From: DASXRU01 sp033856235
Lineage (GTDB): Bacteria > Acidobacteriota > Blastocatellia > Pyrinomonadales > Pyrinomonadaceae
DNA: 64,000 nt
Assembly (NCBI GenBank): GCA_033856235.1
Contig: JAWVFI010000068.1
Location: forward strand, 1 to 64,000
Direction: 5' to 3'
In this document: positions 44,838 through 53,530 of the stretch, piece after piece
Layout: each line of letters begins with the position of its first letter
Position numbering within the stretch: position 1 is the first letter of the stretch
Position numbers and translations under genes: made by a program
Notes under the pieces: model-generated
The model's database searches: none
What the model was told of the DNA's origin: nothing
The model's input: the letters and a program-made list of their open reading frames with translations, nothing else

Positions 44838-45785
44838 TCAGGTCTCACGAGCAGAGTGAGCCTGGGCTTCGATCAGAAAGTTCTCAAATAGAATGCGGCC
44901 ATCGCGCGATTCGTTTTGGTGCTCCCAGCGCGTGCGGCTGCGGTGCCAATCCTCAAACGACTTCTCGAGATGGAACTGCACGGTGTAGATCAACTGCTCC
45001 TGATCGCGTTTCACCATCATTTGATTGCGGCAGAGGTATGACGTGGCCAGCAATTTGAAGCCTTCGGGAACGTGGTCGAGCTGCAGCCCATGGTTTTGCC
45101 AGACCCGCAGAATGCGCCCTTCCTTCGTATAGTCCTGCCAGAGGTCTGAACGAGGATCGTTCATGCCGCGAAAAATTGGATCGTCCGGCTGCGTGATGCG
45201 GATGAAGCGGTACTGGTATTCGATGGGGCGATTGTCGCGTTGCTCATGTTGCGGCTGATTGCTTAGCGTCACCACCTCGGCGCCGAAGCTGAGACCGATT
45301 AGCTGATGTCCGCCACAGATGCCCAGAGTCGGAATCCGGGTCCCCCGGATAAATTCTCCGAAGACGCTGAGAATCTCAGGATTGTAATAGTCAAAGTCGC
45401 GCAGCGTGCCGCTGAGCACGATGGCGTCGGGGCGAAACTCCTGTACGGCTTCCGCCACCGCGGACACATGAGCGATTCGTGTATGCGGAATTTTGACCAG
45501 CCGTCCCACGTTGCTGACGATGTTTTGCAGGGCGAGCGTTGCTATCTGCCGCTCACGATTGAGATGGGAGGCCACATCGACTCCCCAGGCACGGCGCGCC
45601 ACGTCGGAAAGATCATCTTCGTGACGCAGGAGGTCGTCCACTATCAGAACGCGGGCCTCTTCGATCTGCTTCTCGATCGGTTCATAGCGACAGAAGTTTC
45701 GCTGGTTGAAAGGGAAGGGCAGTGCGTCGGGCGCGTCGAGGTTCTGCATTTCGTTCGAGTGAATCTCCTGAAGTTCCTGAGTCAT
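44838..45785 (-). CDS. Class I glutamine amidotransferase-like protein
   Basis: 315 residues. Class I amidotransferases hydrolyse glutamine with a Cys-His-Glu triad and pass ammonia to a partner. The nucleophile elbow is LGICGGHQLIG and the His-Glu pair is in TVQFHLEKSFED. The usual motif is FHPE, so Leu replaces Pro, which is uncommon. No synthetase domain is attached and none lies nearby, so it may be a free hydrolase or work with a distant partner. An N-terminal extension of about 70 residues precedes the GATase fold (RVLIVDDLLRHEDD). ATG 45785 is chosen as start, with weak ribosome-site support. A frame-broken copy of its 3' end lies at 43414-43488. Confidence 0.82.
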   Translation of the reverse strand: MTQELQEIHSNEMQNLDAPDALPFPFNQRNFCRYEPIEKQIEEARVLIVDDLLRHEDDLSDVARRAWGVDVASHLNRERQIATLALQNIVSNVGRLVKIPHTRIAHVSAVAEAVQEFRPDAIVLSGTLRDFDYYNPEILSVFGEFIRGTRIPTLGICGGHQLIGLSFGAEVVTLSNQPQHEQRDNRPIEYQYRFIRITQPDDPIFRGMNDPRSDLWQDYTKEGRILRVWQNHGLQLDHVPEGFKLLATSYLCRNQMMVKRDQEQLIYTVQFHLEKSFEDWHRSRTRWEHQNESRDGRILFENFLIEAQAHSARET

Positions 45786-45801
45786 GTTCTCGTTTATTCT
45801 A

Positions 45802-46311
45802 TCATGCACTCCGCTGTTTTGTGTTCTGGTTGAACAGTTGCGTGACAGATCCGGCGCCGGCTGCCGCAATCTCGTCCCGAACTTCCGCAATTAACCAACG
45901 TTGCAGACGCGTCCGGTTCGCCGCGGTCCGATTTGGGGCCACCTGGTCCACCATCAGCAACATTCGATGCCATGACGAATCGAGTTCGTCCGCAAGATGC
46001 GAGATCCGGCTAATGTCATAAGGCACCGCGACGGCCGCGCACCCGGCACGCGCGAATACTGCCAGGTAGCGGGCTGTTGCCAAATCTGGACACAAGAGGC
46101 GGCGACGGCCCAGCTTCAGCTCGATGCCCAGCAGTGTATGTTGAATTTCGACGTTGCTGGTTTTCCCCAGGGGCCCGAGCTGATAAGACCGGGTGCGCAT
46201 CTTGAGGATTCGTTCGCGGTAAATCTCCGGGATCCAAGCGGTCCCCAATCGAGCTTTGATGTCCTGCGCGGATTGGGCAGTCGCAGAATTTACTTTAGCT
46301 GGCGAGGGCAT
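45802..46311 (-). CDS. Protein of unknown function between nuoN and the amidotransferase
   Basis: 169 residues, no signal peptide or membrane helix. I do not recognise it. A central segment, about 80 to 115 (KLGRRRLLCPDLATARYLAV and then FARAGCAAVAVPYDIS), has alternating strand and helix character. The N-terminus is Ala/Ser-rich. It sits 22 bases after nuoN and 16 before the amidotransferase, so it is probably in the same transcript. ATG 46311 lies in a poor ribosome-site context. Confidence 0.5.
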   Translation of the reverse strand: MPSPAKVNSATAQSAQDIKARLGTAWIPEIYRERILKMRTRSYQLGPLGKTSNVEIQHTLLGIELKLGRRRLLCPDLATARYLAVFARAGCAAVAVPYDISRISHLADELDSSWHRMLLMVDQVAPNRTAANRTRLQRWLIAEVRDEIAAAGAGSVTQLFNQNTKQRSA

Positions 46312-46333
46312 GAGGAATTGAATTATTCCAACA

Positions 46334-47893
46334 TCAGCGCTGCGACACTGAAATGGCGGGTTTGGTTTGCAGCGCATCGAGTACGCGCCCGGGAAAAATA
46401 CCGAGATACAAGACCCCGATGACTACGATGAATATCACGAGGGCGAGACTGATGGGGATTCTTGGCGCGCTCCATGGCGTCAGCCGTTCGCGGAAGAACA
46501 TGACGATAATCAAACGCAGGTAATAGTATGCGGAAATAGCCGTGTTGATAACGCCGATAACGACCAGACCCACGTAGCCGCGATCGATAGCGGCGCGAAA
46601 CACAGCAATTTTTCCCATGAAGCCCGCCGTCAGGGGCATTCCCAGTAAACTGAGCAGGAACAACGACAGGGCAAAAGCGAGACCCGGAGCGATGAATCCG
46701 ATTCCGTTGTAGTCTTCAACCTCCGTGCGCCGGTCACCAGCGCGCGCGATTAGCGTGACGATGGCAAAAGCGCCGAGCGTCATCAGGGCGTAGGTCAGTA
46801 GATAGAAGATCACGGCTGCCACGCCGGCATTTCTCTGCTCCAGATCAGTCCCCGCGCCGGCCGCGACAAACCCCACGAGGGCGTACCCGGCGTGGGCGAT
46901 TGACGAGTAGGCCAGCATGCGCTTTACGTTGTCCTGGGCGATGGCCACCACATTCCCGATCGTCATGGTCGCGATCGCCAGCACGACCAGGGTAGCCATC
47001 CATGCCTGGTGGGCGTAGCCGGCGGTGCTCGCCGTAACCGCAGCGACGGGGAAGGCGATCAAAAACACGCGCAGGAACGAAGCAAATCCTGCCGCCTTGG
47101 ATCCCGTTGCCATGAAAGCCGTGACTGGCGTGGGTGCGCCTTCATAAACATCCGGCGTCCACACGTGGAAAGGCGCGGTGGCAATCTTGAAACCGAATCC
47201 CACCAGCATCATCGCCGCGCCGGCGAACAGCAAGGTCGGATACAGGGATTGACTCGCCCGCGTGGCTATCTCCGCGATGTTGGTGGTGCCGGCGAGCCCG
47301 GCGTCGGTGGCGGTGGCACCGTAAATCAAAGCGATGCCGTAGAGCAGGAAGGCCGAAGAGAACGAGCCGAGGATGAAATACTTCATCGACGATTCGTTCG
47401 AGCGCACGTCGGTGCGGCGAAAGCCGGCCATGACATAGGTGGCGATCGACAGGATTTCCAGTCCCAGGAAGATAATAACCAGGTCGCCGCCCGAGGCCAT
47501 CAACATCATGCCGCACGTCGCAAACAGCAAGAGCGAATGGAACTCGCCGGCCGGCAATTTTTCCTGATCGACCCAGACCATCGAAATCAGAATCGTCAGG
47601 GCTGAAACCAGCAGAAAGATGAAGGTAAAGCCCAGGCGCAACTCGTCCAGCACGATCATTCCGTTGAATGCGGTGCGCGGTCCAGTGGACATTCCCAAAT
47701 ACACGCAAGCAAAGGCTGCGGCCACGAGGGCCATAAACGACAGCGTACCGGTAAGCCAGCGCTGGCGCGGGCGCGCGAAAGCATCCACCAGCATGACCAG
47801 GACACCGGCAATACCGACAATCATCTCGGGCATGATCAGCGAGAAATTGACGTCAGGCGTCATCGATTGCAATGCTGGAAAGAAAGGTATCAT
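46334..47893 (-). CDS. nuoN: NADH-quinone oxidoreductase subunit N
   Basis: 519 residues, about 14 membrane helices, one of the three antiporter-like proton-pumping subunits of complex I. Family blocks include LVIIFLGLEILSIATYVMAG, FKIATAPFHVWTPDVYEGAPTP and VKRMLAYSSIAHAGYALVG. It is the last nuo gene of the cluster and follows the nuoM-TlpA fusion after 27 bases. No unusual residues noticed in the proton-channel blocks. Confidence 0.95.
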   Translation of the reverse strand: MIPFFPALQSMTPDVNFSLIMPEMIVGIAGVLVMLVDAFARPRQRWLTGTLSFMALVAAAFACVYLGMSTGPRTAFNGMIVLDELRLGFTFIFLLVSALTILISMVWVDQEKLPAGEFHSLLLFATCGMMLMASGGDLVIIFLGLEILSIATYVMAGFRRTDVRSNESSMKYFILGSFSSAFLLYGIALIYGATATDAGLAGTTNIAEIATRASQSLYPTLLFAGAAMMLVGFGFKIATAPFHVWTPDVYEGAPTPVTAFMATGSKAAGFASFLRVFLIAFPVAAVTASTAGYAHQAWMATLVVLAIATMTIGNVVAIAQDNVKRMLAYSSIAHAGYALVGFVAAGAGTDLEQRNAGVAAVIFYLLTYALMTLGAFAIVTLIARAGDRRTEVEDYNGIGFIAPGLAFALSLFLLSLLGMPLTAGFMGKIAVFRAAIDRGYVGLVVIGVINTAISAYYYLRLIIVMFFRERLTPWSAPRIPISLALVIFIVVIGVLYLGIFPGRVLDALQTKPAISVSQR

Positions 47894-47920
47894 CAGTTAT
47901 TCAATCAACCGCCGCGGAGC

Positions 47921-50086
47921 CTACAGCAGTTTGTTCAAACGTTCGCGCATCCGGCTTTTGTAGACTTCCGGCGCAGCCATGCCGAAGTGGATTGGCGCAT
48001 CCAGCCGGCCTTCCTTGTCGTAGAACACGATCAAAGGCAAACGGACGCGCTTGGTAAACTGGCCGAAAGCCGTTTGCGTTGGATCGCGGAGCACCGGAAA
48101 GGAAAGCCTCCGAGTGCGCGCATACTTCTGCAGATCCTTATCTGAAATGTCATCAGCCCGTTCAATGCTGACCCAGAAAAACTTGATGGGCTTGTCCTTA
48201 TACTCGCGTTTCAGTTCTTCCAGGGCGTTCAGTTCGGCGCTGCACGGCGTGCACCAGGTGGCCCCGAATGACACCAGCACTATATTGCCGCGCATCTGTT
48301 CGACGTCGTAGGTTTGCCCATCGATCCCGTGCAGCCTGATTACCGGGTCGCTCGCCACGATCAGCGGCAGCCGTGGACCAACGCGCTGTGCGGATCCGGA
48401 AACAAACGCACAAAGCAACAGAGTTATTGCAAAAAACTTCATCACGTTACGGCCGACCTCTTTCTTTGAAACGTTGGCAGCCGGTTTCAGATTCGGAGGG
48501 ACGACTAAATTCTCCACCGCGGTGGGCCGGCCCTCACGCTGCTCGGGGGGATTGTTGACTTCGTACGAGCCGCCGGCCTCCCGAGGGAGCACCCGGGCGC
48601 GCACGGCTTGAATGCTTTGGCTCGCCCGGGCCAGGAACGGCCGCGGATAGACACCCATAAAAAGCATCAAGATAAGCAGCGGCGCCAGCAACAGCACTTC
48701 GCGCGCGTTTAGATCGCGCAGCCGAGCGTTCGCTTCGCTGGTCGTAGTACCGAAGACTACGCGCTGCAGCATCCACAACATATAAACTGCCGCCCAGATG
48801 ACGCCAGTGGCTGCAAGTCCGGTCACGATCCAGGTGTGACTAATCACCAGCGAAGTCCAGGCCCCCAGCATGATCAGAAACTCACCCACGAACCCATTCA
48901 GGAACGGCAAGCCAATCGACGAAAGGGAGGCAAAGACGAACAACGCCGAGAACCAGGGCATCGGCCGGGCCAGTCCGCCGAAGTCCTTAATCATGCGGGT
49001 GTGGCGCCGTTCATAAATCATCCCGACGCAGAGGAAAAGTGCGCCGGTAGATACGCCATGGTTGAGCATCTGGTAAAGCGCACCCTGCATGCCGGATTCG
49101 GTAAATGAAAATAGACCGAGGACGACAAAACCCATGTGACTGACGGAAGAATAAGCCACCAGGCGTTTCACGTCCGGCTGGACCATCGCCACCAGAGCTC
49201 CGTAAATGATCCCGATTACAGCCAGCGTGATCATCAGCCAGGCGAATTGGCGCGAGGCATTTGGGAAAAGGCCAAAATTGAACCGCAACAAACCATAGGT
49301 CCCCATCTTCAACAAAACGCCGGCCAGGATGACTGAGCCCGCGGTGGGCGCTTCGGTGTGCGCGTCCGGCAACCAGGTATGAAAAGGGAAGAGCGGGACC
49401 TTGATGCAGAAGGCGAGGGCGAAGGCCAAAAACAACCACATCTCCGCGCGGGCGGACAGAATCTGGGGCGCAACCTTCATCGCCGCCACGATGGTGACAT
49501 AGTCGAAAGAGCCGTAAAGGAAATAGAGCGCAATGATGCCCACCAGCATCAGCAGGCTGCCGACCGCTGTATAGATGAAAAACTTCACCGCCGCGTAAAT
49601 CCTGCGCTCGCCGCCCCAAATACCGATCAGGAAGAACATCGGCACCAGGGAGGCTTCGAAGAAGAGGTAGAAGAGCAGCAGATCAAGCGAAACGAAGACC
49701 CCGATCATCGCTGATTCCAGCAGCAGCAGAAAGATGTAGTAGCTGAGTTCGCGCTTGCGCACCGCCGTCCAGCTCGAAAGAATCGAAATCGGCAACAGCA
49801 ACGTCGTCAGCAACACCAGCCACAAGCTGATGCCATCAACCCCAACGTGATAGTGCGCCCCGATGGCGGCTATCCACGAAACATCCTGTTGCCAGCGGAA
49901 GTCAGCCGTATTTCCGCCGGCGCCGCTGATCAGATACAACGAGAGTGCAAACACGACCAGGGAAACTACGAGGGCGATCCAGCGATAGTCATCTGGCCGT
50001 TCGCCGCGCACAAATCGATACCCGGCCAGGGCCAAAGCTCCGATAACTGGCAGCAGAATCAAAATTGTGAGCAGGTATTGTTGCAT
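47921..50086 (-). CDS. nuoM: NADH-quinone oxidoreductase subunit M fused in frame to a TlpA-like thioredoxin domain
   Basis: 721 residues. Residues 1 to about 500 are a normal NuoM antiporter-like subunit (VKRLVAYSSVSHMGFVVLGL, CIKVPLFPFHTWLPDAHTEAP). After a polar linker (about 500-545), Met549 begins a sequence that looks exactly like a signal peptide (MKFFAITLLLCAFVSGSAQ). A TlpA/ResA redoxin domain follows with WCTPC at Cys612 and Cys615. No stop separates the parts. The thioredoxin was probably once a separate secreted gene starting at 48442. Now it may be made as a fusion, its signal forming an extra membrane helix, or also from the internal ATG (AAAGAGG lies 14 bases upstream). ATG 50086 is the NuoM start. 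Confidence 0.88.
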   Translation of the reverse strand: MQQYLLTILILLPVIGALALAGYRFVRGERPDDYRWIALVVSLVVFALSLYLISGAGGNTADFRWQQDVSWIAAIGAHYHVGVDGISLWLVLLTTLLLPISILSSWTAVRKRELSYYIFLLLLESAMIGVFVSLDLLLFYLFFEASLVPMFFLIGIWGGERRIYAAVKFFIYTAVGSLLMLVGIIALYFLYGSFDYVTIVAAMKVAPQILSARAEMWLFLAFALAFCIKVPLFPFHTWLPDAHTEAPTAGSVILAGVLLKMGTYGLLRFNFGLFPNASRQFAWLMITLAVIGIIYGALVAMVQPDVKRLVAYSSVSHMGFVVLGLFSFTESGMQGALYQMLNHGVSTGALFLCVGMIYERRHTRMIKDFGGLARPMPWFSALFVFASLSSIGLPFLNGFVGEFLIMLGAWTSLVISHTWIVTGLAATGVIWAAVYMLWMLQRVVFGTTTSEANARLRDLNAREVLLLAPLLILMLFMGVYPRPFLARASQSIQAVRARVLPREAGGSYEVNNPPEQREGRPTAVENLVVPPNLKPAANVSKKEVGRNVMKFFAITLLLCAFVSGSAQRVGPRLPLIVASDPVIRLHGIDGQTYDVEQMRGNIVLVSFGATWCTPCSAELNALEELKREYKDKPIKFFWVSIERADDISDKDLQKYARTRRLSFPVLRDPTQTAFGQFTKRVRLPLIVFYDKEGRLDAPIHFGMAAPEVYKSRMRERLNKLL

Positions 50087-50088
50087 GG

Positions 50089-52251
50089 CTATCGGACCAA
50101 TGGGATCCCCGCGTACGCGAAGTAACCGATAACCAGCAGCGCACCCAAGAGGATGATTGCCGCATAGGCGCGCAAAAATCCGCTTTGCATGTGGCGGACA
50201 ATGGCGCCGACATCCGCCACCAGGCGACCCAGGCCATTTACCAGTCCATCGATGACGCCGACGTCGAAGATCTTCCAAAGCCCTTCGCGCGACACTACAT
50301 GAATCGGATTGATTACCGCGGCGTCGTAAACCTCATCGACGTAGTACTTGTTTTCGAGCAGGCGCGGCATATGCCGCAGCGGCTGCCTTTCAAACATGAA
50401 CCAGCCGAGGCCAATTCCGCCGAGCGCAATTAACACGGAAACAAGGGCAAACAGACGTTCCTGCGAAATCTCGTGTGGATCGTGAACAGCCTCGCTGCTT
50501 CCCTGCCTCTCGTCGCCATGTGAGAACGCGGGAGCACCATCGACCCGCTGCGGCTTCGGTGACAGCCATTCGACGTCACCACCGTGTGGTTCACCAGCGA
50601 CCTCGGATTCCTGGTTGTGGCTGATCGCCGGCTCGAGCGTGCGCTCAAAGTAGTTCTCAGGATGTCCGCCGGTAAGCGAACTCAGCGCGTAAGGAACGCC
50701 GACCAATCCTCCCACCGTAGATAACACTGCCAGCACGATTAAAGGGATCGTCATCGAAAGCGGCGATTCGTGCGGCTCATGCGCGGGGTGTTCGGAGTGG
50801 TGTTCGGCCTCATGAACGTTCTCGGCCGCGCGTTCCCGGAACCGTTCCGTGCCCCAGAACGTCATCACCATCAGACGCGTCATATAAACTGCAGTCAGCA
50901 AGGCCGTAATCGCTCCCACAACCCACAAGGCTTTGCCCCAACCCGGTGGAATCCCCGCCGCGCTCCAGGTCTTCCAGAGGATTTCGTCTTTGGAAAAGAA
51001 CCCGGCAAAGATCGGAACGCCACAAATCGCCAGCCAGCCGGCACACATCGTGAGCCAGGTGATCGGCATGTACTTACGCAGGCCGCCCATTCGCCGCATG
51101 TCCTGTTCGTGATGCATGCCGTGAATCACTGAACCAGAGCCGAGGAAGAGTTGGGCCTTGAAGAAGGCATGCGTCATGACGTGGAAGATTGCTGCGCCGA
51201 AAGCTCCCACGCCGCAAGCCAGAAACATGTAACCGAGTTGCGAAATAGTGGAGTAAGCCAGGACCTTCTTGATGTCATTCTGGGCGAGGCCGATTGTCGC
51301 GGCGAACAGCGCGGTGGCTGCGCCGATGATCGCCATCACGAACATGGCAGCGGGCGCGTGCGTGAAAATCGCGGAGCAGCGGACCACCATGTAAACGCCG
51401 GCTGTGACCATCGTGGCTGCGTGAATCAAGGCCGAAACAGGAGTCGGCCCCGCCATCGCGTCCGGCAGCCAGACGAACAGAGGTATTTGCGCGCTCTTGC
51501 CGGTGGCGCCAATGAAAAGCAGTATGGCAATGGCAGTGATGCTGCCCCCGCTAACGAAAATCGCTCTCCAGCTGAATGCGTCCGGCGCCATGTTGCCGAT
51601 CAACTGGAGGGCGCTGGCAACTCCCATATCCGGCTTGGCAAAGAAGCTGATCGTTCCAGTCATGAAAAAGATCAGCATGATGCCCAGCACGAAACCCCAG
51701 TCACCGACGCGGTTGGCGATGAAGGCCTTTTTCGCGGCGGGCGCCGCTTCGGCCCGATCCAGATAGAACCCAATTAGCAGGTAGGAGCAAAGCCCCACGC
51801 CTTCCCAGCCGACAAACATCAGCAGGAAATTGTCCGCGAGGATCAGGGTGAGCATCGCGAACATAAAGAGATTCAAATATGCGAAGAAGCGGTAGTAACC
51901 TGGGTCGCCCTTCATGTAGCCGGTGGCAAAGATGTGAATCAAGAGGCCGACGAAGGTGATGAAGAGCGCATAGATGCCGCTCAGGCGGTCCATTGCCAGG
52001 CCGAAGTCAGCGCGAAAGTTTCCCACCTGAATCCACGTCCACAGGTGGTCCATGACCGGTGTTTCCGCCACCAGGGCGCCATCGGATTTGAACGCCAGAA
52101 AGAAAGCGATGATGGTAGAGAGACCAACAGACGCGCAGGCAACCAGCCCGATGACCCTTTCGTTCCGCAGGCGGCGGCCCACGAATAACCAGTTGATGGC
52201 CGCGCCCAGCAGCGGCGCGAAGATGATTACGCTGAGAAGGTGTCTTGGCAT
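50089..52251 (-). CDS. nuoL: NADH-quinone oxidoreductase subunit L
   Basis: 720 residues, longer than the classical subunit (about 610). It pumps protons and carries the long lateral helix of complex I. Blocks: FLLMFVGWEGVGLCSYLLIG, ATGKSAQIPLFVWLPDAMAGPTPV, DIKKVLAYSTISQLGYMFLA. The extra length lies in a late loop (about 480-580) rich in His and Glu (ENVHEAEHHSEHPAHEPHES) and a second acidic loop before the last helices. It is 2 bases upstream of nuoM and follows nuoK after a repeat element. The loop is unusual and may bind metal; that is inference. Confidence 0.94.
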   Translation of the reverse strand: MPRHLLSVIIFAPLLGAAINWLFVGRRLRNERVIGLVACASVGLSTIIAFFLAFKSDGALVAETPVMDHLWTWIQVGNFRADFGLAMDRLSGIYALFITFVGLLIHIFATGYMKGDPGYYRFFAYLNLFMFAMLTLILADNFLLMFVGWEGVGLCSYLLIGFYLDRAEAAPAAKKAFIANRVGDWGFVLGIMLIFFMTGTISFFAKPDMGVASALQLIGNMAPDAFSWRAIFVSGGSITAIAILLFIGATGKSAQIPLFVWLPDAMAGPTPVSALIHAATMVTAGVYMVVRCSAIFTHAPAAMFVMAIIGAATALFAATIGLAQNDIKKVLAYSTISQLGYMFLACGVGAFGAAIFHVMTHAFFKAQLFLGSGSVIHGMHHEQDMRRMGGLRKYMPITWLTMCAGWLAICGVPIFAGFFSKDEILWKTWSAAGIPPGWGKALWVVGAITALLTAVYMTRLMVMTFWGTERFRERAAENVHEAEHHSEHPAHEPHESPLSMTIPLIVLAVLSTVGGLVGVPYALSSLTGGHPENYFERTLEPAISHNQESEVAGEPHGGDVEWLSPKPQRVDGAPAFSHGDERQGSSEAVHDPHEISQERLFALVSVLIALGGIGLGWFMFERQPLRHMPRLLENKYYVDEVYDAAVINPIHVVSREGLWKIFDVGVIDGLVNGLGRLVADVGAIVRHMQSGFLRAYAAIILLGALLVIGYFAYAGIPLVR

Positions 52252-52279
52252 TGGCGATCTAAGAAAAATTCAGGCCTCG

Positions 52280-52429
52280 CGGCTCTGCCGCCTGATGTGC
52301 GGCAGGCCTGCGGCCTTTCGACCCGCTATCCTGCTTTGGAGGCTGCGCCTCCACCCGAGGCATAGGCCTCCTGAATTTTCAACATCCTCGGAAAGGCATA
52401 GCCTTGCCGCACATCAGGCGGCAGAGCCG
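52280..52429. repeat. Intergenic inverted-repeat element, family A (150 bp), inside the nuo cluster
   Basis: CGGCTCTGCCGCCTGATGTG opens the left arm and its complement closes the right arm at 52429. An internal GGAGGCTGCGCCTCC hairpin is present. It separates nuoK and nuoL without breaking either. Confidence 0.87.
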
Positions 52430-52439
52430 TGGCCACTCT

Positions 52440-52745
52440 CTACAGTTTCAAAATATTGGCTTCGTCAACATTCAGCGATTCGCGGTTACGGAATACGGTG
52501 ATGATGATTCCCAATCCCACCGCGGCCTCCGCTGCCGCCACGGTCATGACAATGAACACGAATAGCTGGCCGGTGACGTCGTGAAAGAAACTGGAGAAGG
52601 CCACGAATGTCAGGTTCACAGCGTTCAGCATCAACTCAATGCACATGAACATCGAGATCACGTTGCGCTTGATGAGCACCCCCGCCGCGCCAATTGTGAA
52701 CAGCACCGCGGAGAGCGCCAGATACCATGAAAGTTGTGGTTCCAT
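52440..52745 (-). CDS. nuoK: NADH-quinone oxidoreductase subunit K
   Basis: 101 residues, three membrane helices, normal length. Carries the conserved buried glutamates in FMCIELMLNAVNL and TVAAAEAAVGLGI used in the proton path of complex I. Two bases separate it from nuoJ. Confidence 0.95.
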   Translation of the reverse strand: MEPQLSWYLALSAVLFTIGAAGVLIKRNVISMFMCIELMLNAVNLTFVAFSSFFHDVTGQLFVFIVMTVAAAEAAVGLGIIITVFRNRESLNVDEANILKL

Positions 52746-52747
52746 AG

Positions 52748-53413
52748 TTAATTCTCGTCGCGCCGGCGGGGCACGTCAGCAATTCCCAGCACCCGCGCCG
52801 CTTCGTCGCTGGTATTGGTGACTATTGGCTGCGCTCCTGGCGACGGCTTGGGATCAAGTACGTCAGGCGCCAGCACCTGTGCCCCGGGTACGACGCCCGT
52901 GTTTGCGGACAGCAGTCCGCCAGTTCGTGCGAGGGTCATCGCGCCGACGATGGCCATTAACAACAGAAGGGAAGTGATTTCAAAAGGCAGCAGGTACCTG
53001 GTAAAAAGTTCTGACCCGATCGAGAACGTCAGGCCAACGTCCGAGGCAGGATCACGAGGCTTAACCGGCGTGGCCTGCACAAAATAAAGGATGAAGGCGG
53101 CTTCCGCGAACAAGACCCCGGCCAGGGTCACGGCCGCGCCCACCAGAAAGGGGAGCCGCGGCCGGCGCCTCTCTTCCTGCTCCACATTCAGGAGCATGAT
53201 TACGAAAACTACCAGAACCATGATGGCGCCCGCATAGACAATCACCTGCACGGCAGCGATGAAAGGCGCCGCCAGCGTGACATAAAGCCCTGCCAGCGAG
53301 ACGAAAACCCCCACCAGCGACATGGCCCCATACAGCGGGTGACGCTGCACCACGACGGACACCGCACAGCCGATGGCCATTCCGGCAAAGAGAATGAAGA
53401 TAACTGCGATCAT
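52748..53413 (-). CDS. nuoJ: NADH-quinone oxidoreductase subunit J
   Basis: 221 residues with five membrane helices in the first 170 and a polar C-terminal tail of about 50. The third helix block, IAAVQVIVYAGAIMVLVVFV, holds the pi-bulge region conserved in NuoJ. ATG 53413 is chosen over the TTG at 53434, which lies in the repeat at 53424-53521. nuoI, expected just upstream, is absent: only about 120 bases separate nuoJ from nuoH. Confidence 0.92.
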   Translation of the reverse strand: MIAVIFILFAGMAIGCAVSVVVQRHPLYGAMSLVGVFVSLAGLYVTLAAPFIAAVQVIVYAGAIMVLVVFVIMLLNVEQEERRRPRLPFLVGAAVTLAGVLFAEAAFILYFVQATPVKPRDPASDVGLTFSIGSELFTRYLLPFEITSLLLLMAIVGAMTLARTGGLLSANTGVVPGAQVLAPDVLDPKPSPGAQPIVTNTSDEAARVLGIADVPRRRDEN

Positions 53414-53423
53414 TGGTTTCTTA

Positions 53424-53521
53424 GTAAATGGCAAATCACGAGTGAATAGTAAATGGTAAATAGCAGATCCTGCGGATCGCGTTGTCGTTATTCCATTTAC
53501 TATTGACCATTCACCATTTAC
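53424..53521. repeat. Intergenic inverted repeat (98 bp) between nuoH and nuoJ
   Basis: GTAAATGGCAAATCACGAGT continues to AATAGTAAATGG and pairs with CCATTTACTATTGACCATTC to CCATTTAC. It fills the nuoH-nuoJ gap where nuoI is normally found. Confidence 0.8.
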
Positions 53522-53530
53522 CCGGCTCCA

